From assembly GCF_042853465.1 (NCBI RefSeq), contig NZ_AP031497.1, positions 3,472,001 to 3,536,000 on the forward strand: a stretch of DNA of 64,000 nt, given 5' to 3'. The notes below the pieces were generated by a model. It was not told the DNA's origin. It saw only the letters and a list, made by a program, of their open reading frames with translations, and ran no database searches. This document shows, piece after piece, positions 9,150-17,978 of the stretch (the first letter of the stretch is position 1; every line of letters begins with the position of its first letter). Source of the stretch: Simiduia litorea. Its GTDB lineage: Bacteria > Pseudomonadota > Gammaproteobacteria > Pseudomonadales > Cellvibrionaceae. Position numbers and translations under genes: made by a program.

Positions 9150-12100
9150 TTAGGGCGCGACTGTAATAGTCATTAATGGATCGCCGAAATTGGCATCCAA
9201 TGTGAAACGCAGGGTGGCATCGGCGCCGATTTGCAACGTGGAGTTGCTTTGTCCACCGCCCGGAATAAATGGCGTAGGTTGGTACAATTTCACCGAGCCA
9301 TTAGCCGTGCGATCGACTGTGTTCCAATCAGCGCTGGCCACCTTCCATTCGTACCCGCCAGCCGCGAGCGCGATATCCACTTGATAAACATTGGGTGCTA
9401 TCTCGCTCATGGCATCATCTTCACTCCAGCCGTTCATGGAACCGCGGACAAAAACACCCACACCAAAGCGCGCCTCTGGTATTAAGTGCAAGGTGGGCTT
9501 AGCGGCGTCGCGCGTATCGAGGGTAAAGATATAAGTTCCGGCAGCCGCTGGCGTCACGCTTAGGTTGCCGGGGTTACTGGTCGCCTCTATTACCAAACTT
9601 CCTGCCACAGCAACAACACTGCCCGCATCGCCGGCACCAATGTTGGGTGCACTCCAACTGCTGTCTGCAATTTTAAAACCATAGCTCTGGGCAGCGAGCG
9701 CAAGGTTTACGCGATACAGTCCCTTACCCACGTACACCATTTCATCTACGTCGCCCCATCCGTTCATGTCGCCTTTTAAGAAAATGGCATTGTCATAAAC
9801 ATCGGCTTTGGTAATGGTCAGCGTTGGTGCCGACGGATTGGTGGCCACCACGGTAAAGCGATACTCACCGCTGACCGCAGGGGTAAAGCTGAAGTTGTCG
9901 TTAGAATTAGCCATGGCTTCTTCCACGCCCAAACTTACCGCGCGTTCAGCATCGCTGATTGCACCAAAGTTCACCGTAGACCAATCGCTAGACGCAAATT
10001 TGAAGTTGTAACTACTACCGCCAGTTAAGGTGGCAAACACCGTGAATGAACCATCGCCATTATAAATAAACGGATCATCGGTAGACCAACCGTTCATATC
10101 GCCGCGCAAATAGGGCGTTGCGGTAAATGGATTTTCGATGGCTCCCGCCGCAGGTACTGTCGCATCTGCTGCCAAGCCCACACCTTGAGATGCACCTTGC
10201 TGCTTAACAAAGACCGCTGTGGTGTATGCCGGTACGGTAAAGATGCCATAGGTCACATTGGTGCCATCCTCATCGCGCACCTCTTCGCTGACGCTCGCAT
10301 CGCGCACGATGGCATCAGCGCTCGCCGCTTGCACGGGATGTAAACTGAAACCGTTAGCGGTGCGCACGGCAATGGATGTTGCGCTGGCATTACCATTGAA
10401 AACAACCATGACCGCATCGGCTGTAGCATCGAGATCCTCAAGACCCGTGCCGTCATCCAAGCTCATGGCGATCACGCCTTTGATCTGTTGACTACCGGTG
10501 TTATGGAAACCAACGCGGGCGCTAACTTCACTAGCCGTTGCCAAGCTAAACAACGGTGATCCCTGAGCGATACGTAAAAACTCGTTAAACACATCACTGG
10601 CTAGTTGAATATCGGATGGCAGCGGTTTTGTGTTGATATTATTGAACTGACTTTGAATCCACGTTTCGCTGCTATCGCCGCGGTCCAATGGCATACCCAC
10701 GGCCCAATTGTTGTTGTTCTGCGTGAAGTCGACGGCGTTGTACCAGTCACCGGCATCGTAGGTGTTGCGATCCATGGACTTAGACCGCAGCAGATCGGAG
10801 CCCATGTGAAAGAACGGCACGCCCTGGCTCAACATATTCATAGACAGGGTTAAATTTTGAATGCGCGTGCGATCAGCTGCACTCATATCTACGGCAACCG
10901 CGCCTTCTTTTTGAATCATGTCCCACAAGGTTTCGTTATCGTGTTTCGATACATAGTTGACGCTTTCTTGCGGGTCATCCGTGTAGGCACCCAGCGTATC
11001 GGCCGTGACTTTTTCACTGGCCGCGTTATACAGCTGGTAAGCTTTTAAGTTACCGGCTAAACCGATTCGGATGCGATCTACGTTTTCACCTTTGATCAAT
11101 GCAAGGAAACGCATAGGGTCGCGCATGCGATCATTGAACGTACCGACACCAGTACCAGCCATATTGAATTGTTCGGCGCGCTCGAAAATTGCGTCGTCAG
11201 CCGAGCTGCCACCCATGTTCCAGCCTTCACCGTAGAAGTAAGTATCTGGATTAAATTCACGCACGGCGGCCAAGGTATCTACCACTAGGGCTTTGGGTAA
11301 GAAGGTCATCAGATCAAAACGAAAATCGTTGTAACCGTAATGCTTCGCCCAATGCACCACACTATCCTTAACGAACTTTCCAAACATGGCATTTTCTGGC
11401 GCGGTATCGTTACAACAAGAAACCGTTTCAATCGCACCGCTCACAGGATCGCGACGGTAATAATAACCGGGCACCAATTTGTCAAAGGTAGACGAGGCAT
11501 AAACTAAACCCGCACCGCTGGTGTGGTTGTAGACAACATCCATCACCGTGCGCAAACCCATCGCGTTGAGCGCTTGATTCATCGCGCGCAGCTCTTTGAT
11601 GCGTGCAATGCCGTCGGCATCAGACGCGTAAGAACCTTCCGGCACATTGAATAGCACGGGATCGTAACCCCAGTTAAAGCCATCGTAGCCGCGCAATTCC
11701 TCCACTAAATTTTTGGCATCGTTACTAGTGGGTTCATAGCTTTGCAGCACGGAAAGCAAGGTCGCACTGTCAGATTCCACACCACACACTGGCGCAGTGG
11801 GTGCAACGGAGCACAACTTAGCTACGGTATCGGTGACTTCGACACGCGCCGCCTCCACTTCATCAATGGTACCGATATCAGCCGTTGGTAGCGTATGAAA
11901 ATGGGTCAGGCCCGAGGCTTGTAATTCAGCCAAGTGCTGCATCGGAACAGAACCCGATTCGGTAAACGCTAAATACTTGCTGCGATTTGCCGCGCTAGTA
12001 GACATATCCAAAATGGAAAAGTCGCGCACATGGCCTTCATAAATAACAGCGTCTTCGGGTTTAACCAGCGCCGGAACTGCAACGCTATTCCAACCCGCCG

Positions 12101-13487
12101 GCTGAGTATCGGCATCGTCTAAATTGACAAATTGCGAATAATGCGCACGCTCGGCAGAGCCCACAGAATAGGGGTCGGTAGATTCCACATTGGCAACCAC
12201 ATCGTTTTCGCGATCATAAACGCTGGCAGCGAAGCGGTAAAAACGACGATCTAAACGCGCTTCAGTATCGCTGTAAGACCAAATGCCGGTTGCGGCATCC
12301 AAGGTCATGTCCACGGTATCTAATAAACGCTTGGGCGACGCATCGTTAAACACTTTCAAGCGAACCTTGTGCGCCGTTGGCGCCCACACAGATACTGTTA
12401 TGTTGCCATCGGCGTACACCGCGCCTAACTCAGCCTCGTCAGCATCGTTATCCCCTTGGGTATACAACGCATCAAGCAGACGCGCCGCTTGAACTTCTGT
12501 GCCCACCAAATTGCCAGCGGCATCGGTTCCAGTTACCCAGATCTGGCCTTTAGTCGCCGACTTAATTTGCGCGTCGGTTAATCCACTGACAGCAAAAGCA
12601 GCCCAGTTTGCGAGATGTGGCACGCGAGCGATTTGCTCTGCGGTAAGCACCGTTGGCGTTAACACGGCTGTCAGAGTGCTGTTAATAATATTGCCGTCGG
12701 CATCCTGATCCAATCCGCCCATGTCAGCTGCGAATAACGCGTCGCCAGTACCGTTGGTGTTCCATACCAGCGTGGCACTATCAATCCAATGAGCAGCAGC
12801 ATTGCGCATCGCGCGCGCCGGTGGTTCGGCAGCTTCACATACGTCGTTAATACAAATAGGTAAACCTTGGCTCACCCGTGCGCTGCCCATGTCGTCGGCC
12901 GCAATCACAAATGCCATGCGGGCAAATTTGGTTGCGCCGTCTAGCGCTAAAACATAATCACTGGTTTGGTTGTCGCCAGCGTTATTGTGCACAATCCAAT
13001 TGCCACAGGTGGACGCGCTCTGAATATTTAATACCCAGTAGGCACCGTAAATGGGGTCAACACCAGAACCATTAACCGAAGGACCATCGGGCCAGTTTGT
13101 TGGCGCTGTGTCGGTGGCTGTTACCTGTGGTGCCCAACCACCCGTGCAACCGGCATTCCATAAATGGAGTACCCAATCGCCGTAAGTCTGATCAATATGT
13201 TGGCGATTAAAATAGATGACTGCCTCGTCCGCCGCTGGAAAATACACTGGATCCGGCCCAGCAAATGGCGCATCGATACACATAGCACCATCGGCGTCGG
13301 GCACTTGGCCGTCAGGACAGGTAAGCGGCCTATCCACGCACATAGTGCCGGCTTCATTAGGAATTTGATTGTTCGAACAGGTTAGTAAGTCGCCTTGATC
13401 GCCAGACACATCCGTTTTACACCCAGCTAACGCCAGAAGCACAACAGTAAGTGTCGACAATCCCAGCAAGCGGCGGGATTGAGACAT
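9150..13487 (-). CDS. pulA: Pullulanase-type GH13 lipoprotein with three C-terminal starch-binding-like modules
   Basis: A 1445-residue protein with a lipobox (LALAGC, Cys23). After two short Cys-rich repeats (CSNNQIPNEAGTMC and CPDGQVPDADGAMC) comes an N-terminal carbohydrate-binding region, then a CBM48-like segment, then the barrel. The pullulanase hallmark FNWGYDP is present, as are nucleophile Asp near 724 (FRFDLMTF), Glu near 752 (YGEGWN) and Asp near 847 (KHDNETLWD). Three repeats of about 110 residues start near 1129, 1240 and 1349, each with a G-x-MNGW motif and resembling SusE/CBM-type sandwich domains. It should debranch alpha-1,6 links in starch or pullulan at the cell surface. 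The ribosome site is GGAGA. Amylopullulanase activity is possible. Confidence 0.92.
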   Translation of the reverse strand: MSQSRRLLGLSTLTVVLLALAGCKTDVSGDQGDLLTCSNNQIPNEAGTMCVDRPLTCPDGQVPDADGAMCIDAPFAGPDPVYFPAADEAVIYFNRQHIDQTYGDWVLHLWNAGCTGGWAPQVTATDTAPTNWPDGPSVNGSGVDPIYGAYWVLNIQSASTCGNWIVHNNAGDNQTSDYVLALDGATKFARMAFVIAADDMGSARVSQGLPICINDVCEAAEPPARAMRNAAAHWIDSATLVWNTNGTGDALFAADMGGLDQDADGNIINSTLTAVLTPTVLTAEQIARVPHLANWAAFAVSGLTDAQIKSATKGQIWVTGTDAAGNLVGTEVQAARLLDALYTQGDNDADEAELGAVYADGNITVSVWAPTAHKVRLKVFNDASPKRLLDTVDMTLDAATGIWSYSDTEARLDRRFYRFAASVYDRENDVVANVESTDPYSVGSAERAHYSQFVNLDDADTQPAGWNSVAVPALVKPEDAVIYEGHVRDFSILDMSTSAANRSKYLAFTESGSVPMQHLAELQASGLTHFHTLPTADIGTIDEVEAARVEVTDTVAKLCSVAPTAPVCGVESDSATLLSVLQSYEPTSNDAKNLVEELRGYDGFNWGYDPVLFNVPEGSYASDADGIARIKELRAMNQALNAMGLRTVMDVVYNHTSGAGLVYASSTFDKLVPGYYYRRDPVSGAIETVSCCNDTAPENAMFGKFVKDSVVHWAKHYGYNDFRFDLMTFLPKALVVDTLAAVREFNPDTYFYGEGWNMGGSSADDAIFERAEQFNMAGTGVGTFNDRMRDPMRFLALIKGENVDRIRIGLAGNLKAYQLYNAASEKVTADTLGAYTDDPQESVNYVSKHDNETLWDMIQKEGAVAVDMSAADRTRIQNLTLSMNMLSQGVPFFHMGSDLLRSKSMDRNTYDAGDWYNAVDFTQNNNNWAVGMPLDRGDSSETWIQSQFNNINTKPLPSDIQLASDVFNEFLRIAQGSPLFSLATASEVSARVGFHNTGSQQIKGVIAMSLDDGTGLEDLDATADAVMVVFNGNASATSIAVRTANGFSLHPVQAASADAIVRDASVSEEVRDEDGTNVTYGIFTVPAYTTAVFVKQQGASQGVGLAADATVPAAGAIENPFTATPYLRGDMNGWSTDDPFIYNGDGSFTVFATLTGGSSYNFKFASSDWSTVNFGAISDAERAVSLGVEEAMANSNDNFSFTPAVSGEYRFTVVATNPSAPTLTITKADVYDNAIFLKGDMNGWGDVDEMVYVGKGLYRVNLALAAQSYGFKIADSSWSAPNIGAGDAGSVVAVAGSLVIEATSNPGNLSVTPAAAGTYIFTLDTRDAAKPTLHLIPEARFGVGVFVRGSMNGWSEDDAMSEIAPNVYQVDIALAAGGYEWKVASADWNTVDRTANGSVKLYQPTPFIPGGGQSNSTLQIGADATLRFTLDANFGDPLMTITVAP

Positions 13488-13631
13488 GATTTTCTCCGTG
13501 TTTTGTTATCTTTTTTATTTAGGAGCACTCGCTGCCAAGCACAGCAACAAGTCGAGGTGCTAACACTTTTTTAAACACAACTCCCACATGTCATCGATAG
13601 TAGGTTCGCGCACGAGCGTGCCGCAATGGCC

Positions 13632-13664
13632 TGCATACGTATGTATTGCTTGCATACGTATGCA
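13632..13664. promoter_or_regulatory. Pair of LacI-type operators upstream of the pullulanase gene
   Basis: TGCATACGTATGTA (13632-13645) and TGCATACGTATGCA (13651-13664, perfectly symmetric) have centres 19 bp apart, about two helical turns. They lie about 150-170 bp upstream of the pullulanase start. The rest of 13488-13810 holds the fumarase terminator and no gene. Confidence 0.78.
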
Positions 13665-13765
13665 TCCAAGCTTTTACACAACAAAAACTGAGTTTCGCTG
13701 GATGAAGCGCGACGCCGTAGCTAAAAATATCAACCGATCACTGAAAGAATATTTTTAACCGCGAT

Positions 13766-13791
13766 AAAAAAAGGCCGCCGAAGCGACCTTT
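13766..13791 (-). terminator. Rho-independent terminator of the fumarase gene
   Basis: On the minus strand AAAGGTCGC, loop TTCG and GCGGCCTTT form a 9-bp stem with one G-U pair, followed by a T run (A run at 13766-13772 on the plus strand). It starts 20 bp after the fumarase stop. Confidence 0.8.
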
Positions 13792-13810
13792 AATCTCATG
13801 AATACGGCCG

Positions 13811-15328
13811 TTATTGCACTTCAATAATGCCCTCTTCAATTTTCGCCTGCCAAAATTTAGGCCCAGTTTGATGCACCGATTCACCTTTCGAATCCACTGC
13901 GACCGTGACCGGCATATCTTTTACATCAAACTCGTAAATTGCCTCCATGCCAAGCTCGGGAAAGCCCAGTACTTTTGACGATTTAATGGCTTGCGACACC
14001 AAGTAAGCAGCGCCGCCTACGGCCATTAAATACACAGCCTTGTTGTCGCGAATAGCATCAATGGCGATGGGGCCACGCTCGGCTTTGCCGATCATGCCTA
14101 ACAAACCTGTTTGCTCAAGCATAGTGCGAGTGAACTTATCCATACGCGTGGCCGTGGTTGGGCCGGCAGGACCTACAGCTTCGTCGCGCACAGGATCAAC
14201 TGGACCCACATAATAAATAAAGCGGCCTTGCATGGAGACAGGTAATGGCTCGTCTTTAGCTAACAAGTCCACCATTTTTTTATGTGCGGCGTCGCGGCCG
14301 GTTAACATTTTTCCAGACAACAAAACCGTTTCGCCGGGCTGCCAACTTTGCACGTCTTCTTTGGTTACCGTATTTAAATCAACGCGCCTTACGCTATCGC
14401 CTACCTCCCAGGTTATTTCAGGCCAGTCTTCTAACGACGGTGGTGTTTGCAGCGCTGGGCCCGAGCCATCCAAGACAAAATGTGCATGACGCGTGGCCGC
14501 GCAGTTGGGAATGATTGCAATAGGTTTGTTGGCCGCGTGAGTTGGACAGTCTTTTACTTTTACATCGAGCACTGTGGTTAAACCACCTAAACCTTGGGCA
14601 CCAATCCCTAGGCGATTTACTTTTTCGAATAATTCCAAGCGCAATTCTTCACTGCGATTGCTCGCACCTTTGGCTTGTAGCTCGTGAATATCAATTGGGT
14701 CTAGCAGTGATTCTTTGGCCATTTGCATAGCTTTGTCCGCCGTACCGCCAATGCCGATACCGAGCATGCCCGGCGGGCACCAACCCGCACCCATTTGCGG
14801 CACCACGTTAAGCACCCAATCCACCACAGAGTCTGACGGATTGAGCATGGCAAATTTTGTTTTCGCTTCACTGCCGCCGCCTTTCGCCGCCACGTGCACA
14901 TCAACGGTATTACCGGGCACAATTTTGTAAGTGATCATCGCGGGTGTGTTGTCGCCGGTATTTTTTCGGGCGCCATCGGGATCGGCTAAGACAGAGGCAC
15001 GCAACACATTGTCCGGCAGTTTATAGGCGCGACGCACACCTTCGTTAATCATATCCTCTAGGCCCATATCACCCTGCCACTGTACATCCATACCGACAGT
15101 AACAAACACGGAGACGATGCCGGTGTCTTGGCAAATGGGGCGTTTGCCCATGGCACACATGCGAGAATTGATTAAGATCTGCGCCATAGCGTCTTTTGCC
15201 GCCTTACTTTGCTCGCGCAGGTAGGCCTGATGCACTGCCTCGATAAAATCTTTGGGGTGGTAGTAAGAGATAAATTGCAACGCATCGGCAACGCTTTCAA
15301 TCAAATCATCCTGGCGAATCACGGTCAT
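13811..15328 (-). CDS. Class I fumarate hydratase (iron-sulfur type)
   Basis: Interconverts fumarate and malate in the TCA cycle with a [4Fe-4S] cluster. The ATG at 15328 gives 505 residues beginning MTVIRQDDLIESVADALQFI, the usual N-terminus of pseudomonad class I fumarases; the longer open frame to 15490 adds 54 residues that do not look conserved. Likely cluster cysteines lie in PICQDTG and in PNCAATRH, and the C-terminal beta-type domain carries GPTTATRMDKF. The single-polypeptide alpha-plus-beta arrangement has the normal length. It has its own terminator and no operon partner. Confidence 0.93.
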   Translation of the reverse strand: MTVIRQDDLIESVADALQFISYYHPKDFIEAVHQAYLREQSKAAKDAMAQILINSRMCAMGKRPICQDTGIVSVFVTVGMDVQWQGDMGLEDMINEGVRRAYKLPDNVLRASVLADPDGARKNTGDNTPAMITYKIVPGNTVDVHVAAKGGGSEAKTKFAMLNPSDSVVDWVLNVVPQMGAGWCPPGMLGIGIGGTADKAMQMAKESLLDPIDIHELQAKGASNRSEELRLELFEKVNRLGIGAQGLGGLTTVLDVKVKDCPTHAANKPIAIIPNCAATRHAHFVLDGSGPALQTPPSLEDWPEITWEVGDSVRRVDLNTVTKEDVQSWQPGETVLLSGKMLTGRDAAHKKMVDLLAKDEPLPVSMQGRFIYYVGPVDPVRDEAVGPAGPTTATRMDKFTRTMLEQTGLLGMIGKAERGPIAIDAIRDNKAVYLMAVGGAAYLVSQAIKSSKVLGFPELGMEAIYEFDVKDMPVTVAVDSKGESVHQTGPKFWQAKIEEGIIEVQ

Positions 15329-15547
15329 GATCTTGGTCTCGTCATTGGGCTGGGTAGTAACCCGCAATTCTACACCAAGCAGCGGAGCTGGATAAAACTT
15401 AGCGCGCATTAAAACGTACGCCAAACCACAAAATACAGGAGAAGCTTTGCGCATATCCCCTAAAAAATCCGCATTTAGTGCCTTAGACACTTTTCAATCA
15501 CTAAATATAGGGCTAGACTCGCTTTAGCGTTTAACGAGAATAATTCC

Positions 15548-15640
15548 ATGAAAAACGTGTTTCTAACGCTTTCGCACGAGGCGTTAGAAGTTAAGCCGTC
15601 ACAAAGGCCTAATCCAATGACCTTTGGTTTTGCGCCTTAA
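15548..15640 (+). CDS. Possible 30-residue small ORF
   Basis: ATG at 15548 after a GAG nine bases upstream opens a 30-codon frame (MKNVFLTLSHEALEVKPSQR and ten more). It contains a 9-bp inverted repeat, TTCTAACGC (15561-15569) with GCGTTAGAA (15581-15589), so the segment may instead be a structured regulatory element. The product is not recognised. Confidence 0.2.
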   Translation: MKNVFLTLSHEALEVKPSQRPNPMTFGFAP

Positions 15641-15749
15641 TGGCGCCCAGTACAAACCAGACGTCAACCGCCTCCGACTTTGCCTCGGCCGTCACCGCCT
15701 CCCCCGAAACATCGTCACACACCAACCACCAAGCTATCTGGAGTAAATC

Positions 15750-15971
15750 ATGGCAACAGCGCTAGCGCCCTGCCCTTATTGCCACAGCCCACAATTACAT
15801 TTTGTGCACCACTTAGTGACCCACGCCGTTTGCTGCCAACAATGCGGCGCGTGCGGGCCAAGCCAACGCCAAGCCGATGAGGCGGCAGCGCAATGGAACT
15901 TAGTCGCTAAAAGCCTGCAACAGGTTGATGCACTGCGTAATAGAGGTCGCGAATTAGCGATGATGGGCTAG
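15750..15971 (+). CDS. Small Lar-like zinc-ribbon protein
   Basis: A 73-residue protein with the pattern CPYCHSPQ, then CCQQCGACGPSQ, then a helix with AAAQWN. This is the layout of Lar/Com-type zinc ribbons: two CxxC knuckles and a conserved Trp-Asn. Phage Lar proteins modulate restriction enzymes, but chromosomal relatives are of unknown function. The gene stands alone between the fumarase and sodB blocks and is followed directly by a bidirectional terminator. Function beyond zinc binding is not inferred. Confidence 0.65.
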   Translation: MATALAPCPYCHSPQLHFVHHLVTHAVCCQQCGACGPSQRQADEAAAQWNLVAKSLQQVDALRNRGRELAMMG

Positions 15972-15980
15972 GTATAAGCA

Positions 15981-16009
15981 AAAAAAAGCCCTCGAATGAG
16001 GGCTTTGAA
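15981..16009. terminator. Bidirectional terminator between convergent genes
   Basis: AAAGCCCTC (15985-15993), loop GAAT, GAGGGCTTT (15998-16006). The A run at 15981-15987 supplies the U tract for the minus-strand gene ending at 16010, while CTTT serves the plus strand. Confidence 0.75.
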
Positions 16010-16771
16010 TTATTTCGGTTGCAGGTTATTGACCTTATCCTGCAACTGGCGAAGATCTCGGTTAATCGAGAGGCGATAAACGTCTATCGCCTTCACCGCC
16101 TCTTCATTGACTTTAATCCGGTTCGATAAATCATTGCGCAAGGTGCCAAACTGTTTTTCGAGGCCCGCCAACTTATCCATCTGTGACTGAATTCGGCTCA
16201 CCTGCTCATCAACCGTCGCCTGTGCGGCCAAAAACTTACCATCCACACTACCCAGTTGCTTTTTAACATCGGCTAGCAAGCTGGCATTAGACTTATCCAA
16301 CTTTTTAGACAGCGCCTCAATGGCGTTTTTGTTTTCTTCGATATTCTTGCGGTTGGTATCGTATGCCACGCCCCAGAGTTTGCGAATTTCGGAATCGGCC
16401 CAAACCAGCTTGGCTTTAAAGGCCGCCGATGATTCCATAGCCTCGCCTTCGGTCATGGTCAATTTACCTTCGAGCTCTGCGATACGGGCATCTAACATAC
16501 TGCGCAAATGTACATTCTGCGCGTCCAACTGTTGCGCCTGCCAAGCAACAAAGCCACTGCCGCCGAGGGCTGCGATCGCAACGATCAAGGCAAATAGCGT
16601 CAACCCTGAACCGGATTTATCTTGGGCTTGCGCCGCGCGAATCGCCGGGCTTGGCCGAGGTGGCGCAGATGCGGCAGAGGAACTGGCTGGCCGCGTAGGC
16701 CTCGTGGGCCGCGCGTCTCTCTCTGGAGCCTCGGCGTGGTTACCTAGTGTAGGTTCTTTGCGTTCGGTCAT
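16010..16771 (-). CDS. Single-pass membrane protein with periplasmic coiled coil
   Basis: 253 residues. Residues 1-55 are a Pro/Arg/Ala-rich, probably disordered cytoplasmic tail. One membrane segment follows near 57-78 (LTLFALIVAIAALGGSGFVAW). The rest, about 80-250, is heptad-rich coiled coil (QQLDAQNVHLRSMLDARIAE and further). This layout fits a scaffold or a cell-envelope adaptor. I do not recognise a named family. It is followed by a terminator and preceded by sodB on the same strand 126 bp away. Confidence 0.75.
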   Translation of the reverse strand: MTERKEPTLGNHAEAPERDARPTRPTRPASSSAASAPPRPSPAIRAAQAQDKSGSGLTLFALIVAIAALGGSGFVAWQAQQLDAQNVHLRSMLDARIAELEGKLTMTEGEAMESSAAFKAKLVWADSEIRKLWGVAYDTNRKNIEENKNAIEALSKKLDKSNASLLADVKKQLGSVDGKFLAAQATVDEQVSRIQSQMDKLAGLEKQFGTLRNDLSNRIKVNEEAVKAIDVYRLSINRDLRQLQDKVNNLQPK

Positions 16772-16844
16772 AGTGTTCGACAGTCTTTTAGCTGCCTGCC
16801 TCTTTATAAAAACAAGCTGACGTTATATCAGGAATAAGCACTAC

Positions 16845-16876
16845 ACAAAAGAATGCCGGGCAAAACCCGGCATCTT
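16845..16876 (-). terminator. Rho-independent terminator of sodB
   Basis: ATGCCGGG (16853-16860), 5-nt loop, CCCGGCAT (16866-16873). On the minus strand it is followed by TCTTTTG. It lies 24 bp after the sodB stop. Confidence 0.75.
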
Positions 16877-16897
16877 TCACACAAGATTGTGATTAGC

Positions 16898-17479
16898 TTA
16901 CGCGAAGTTAGCGTTCACAAACTCCCAATTCACCAACGACCAGAAGGCGTTCATGTAAGTAGGACGCGCATTGCGGTAATCGATGTAATAGGCATGCTCC
17001 CACAAATCCACAGTCAGCAAGGGTGTTACGCCTGCGTCGGTGAGTGGTGTTGCCGCATTGCTGGTGTTTACAATTGCCAAAGAGCCATCGGCCTTTTTTA
17101 CCAACCAGGTCCAAGAGGAACCGAAGTTGTTGATAGCTGAGGTTGTGAAGGCCTCTTTGAACTTATCGAAGGAACCAAAAGCGCTATCGATTGCGGCAGC
17201 TACTTTGCCCGAAGCTGCACCGCCACCCTTGGGGCTCAAGCAGTTCCAGTAAAAGGTATGGTTCCAAATTTGCGCAGCATTGTTAAAAACGCCACCAGAA
17301 GACGCCTTAACGATCTCCTCTAAGGTTTTACCTTCAAACTCGGTACCAGGGATCAAGCCATTCAGCTTATCCACATAAGTTTTATGATGCTTGCCATAAT
17401 GGAACTCTAAGGTTTCTTTAGAGATGTGTGGCGCAAGGGCATCCATTGCGTAGGGAAGCGCGGGCAGTTCAATAGCCAT
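16898..17479 (-). CDS. sodB: Iron superoxide dismutase
   Basis: 193 residues, the normal length of cytoplasmic Fe-SOD, which dismutates superoxide to peroxide and oxygen. Metal ligands can be placed: His in EFHYGKHH, His in WNHTFYWNC, and Asp and His in DLWEHAYYIDYRN. The FNNAAQ-IWNHTF context is the iron-type signature. The start ATG at 17479 is the standard MAIELPALPY. No signal peptide is present. Iron-dependent regulation is common for sodB, but I could not identify a Fur box by eye. Confidence 0.97.
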   Translation of the reverse strand: MAIELPALPYAMDALAPHISKETLEFHYGKHHKTYVDKLNGLIPGTEFEGKTLEEIVKASSGGVFNNAAQIWNHTFYWNCLSPKGGGAASGKVAAAIDSAFGSFDKFKEAFTTSAINNFGSSWTWLVKKADGSLAIVNTSNAATPLTDAGVTPLLTVDLWEHAYYIDYRNARPTYMNAFWSLVNWEFVNANFA

Positions 17480-17842
17480 GTTTATCCACCTTAAATATCT
17501 TGCTTAGCTTGCGGGTTAACGGAGTAATCTCCGGTAGAAAGCTTGCTTTGGCCTATAACTCTACAAATGCAGTGCTATATGACCATCCGAACCTAACAAT
17601 GTCGGAATCGGCGGCTATTTTACGGCTTGCGCGCCTAAATAAGAAGGGTTAGACGCAGGATAAACACGATAGTCTCGGCAAAACAGCCTGCGGCAGCAAC
17701 GCGGCGATCGAACAATAACCAATAGCACAGGGAAATAGGATACCCTCACGTAATTGGTAAAAAAACTGGATAAACACACTCGAGCAAACGTTAAAATCGA
17801 GGATTGCAGCAAAATTGTCCCACATCGAGGACAATCCATCAT

Positions 17843-17866
17843 GCCCCTGTCAATAGCCACAGGGGC
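17843..17866. repeat. GC-rich hairpin in the sodB / DUF885 intergenic region
   Basis: GCCCCTGT (17843-17850) and ACAGGGGC (17859-17866) form a perfect 8-bp stem with an 8-nt loop. No T run follows on either strand. The surrounding 500 bp (17480-17978) shows no other feature, so the hairpin may be a leader element of the downstream peptidase gene. Confidence 0.5.
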
Positions 17867-17978
17867 ACCAATTGCTCGCCTTATCTCGCGCTAAACTCAG
17901 CTGAACGGGTTTGCCGCCCGGCACTCAGCCCAGCCCGTATACTGCCCGATTATCCAAAACCACTCACAAGAGGTCTTT

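Noticed and set aside
15329..15490. Longer fumarase start adding 54 residues
   Set aside because: Class I fumarases of this type begin at the MTVIRQDD Met; the extension has no conserved features.
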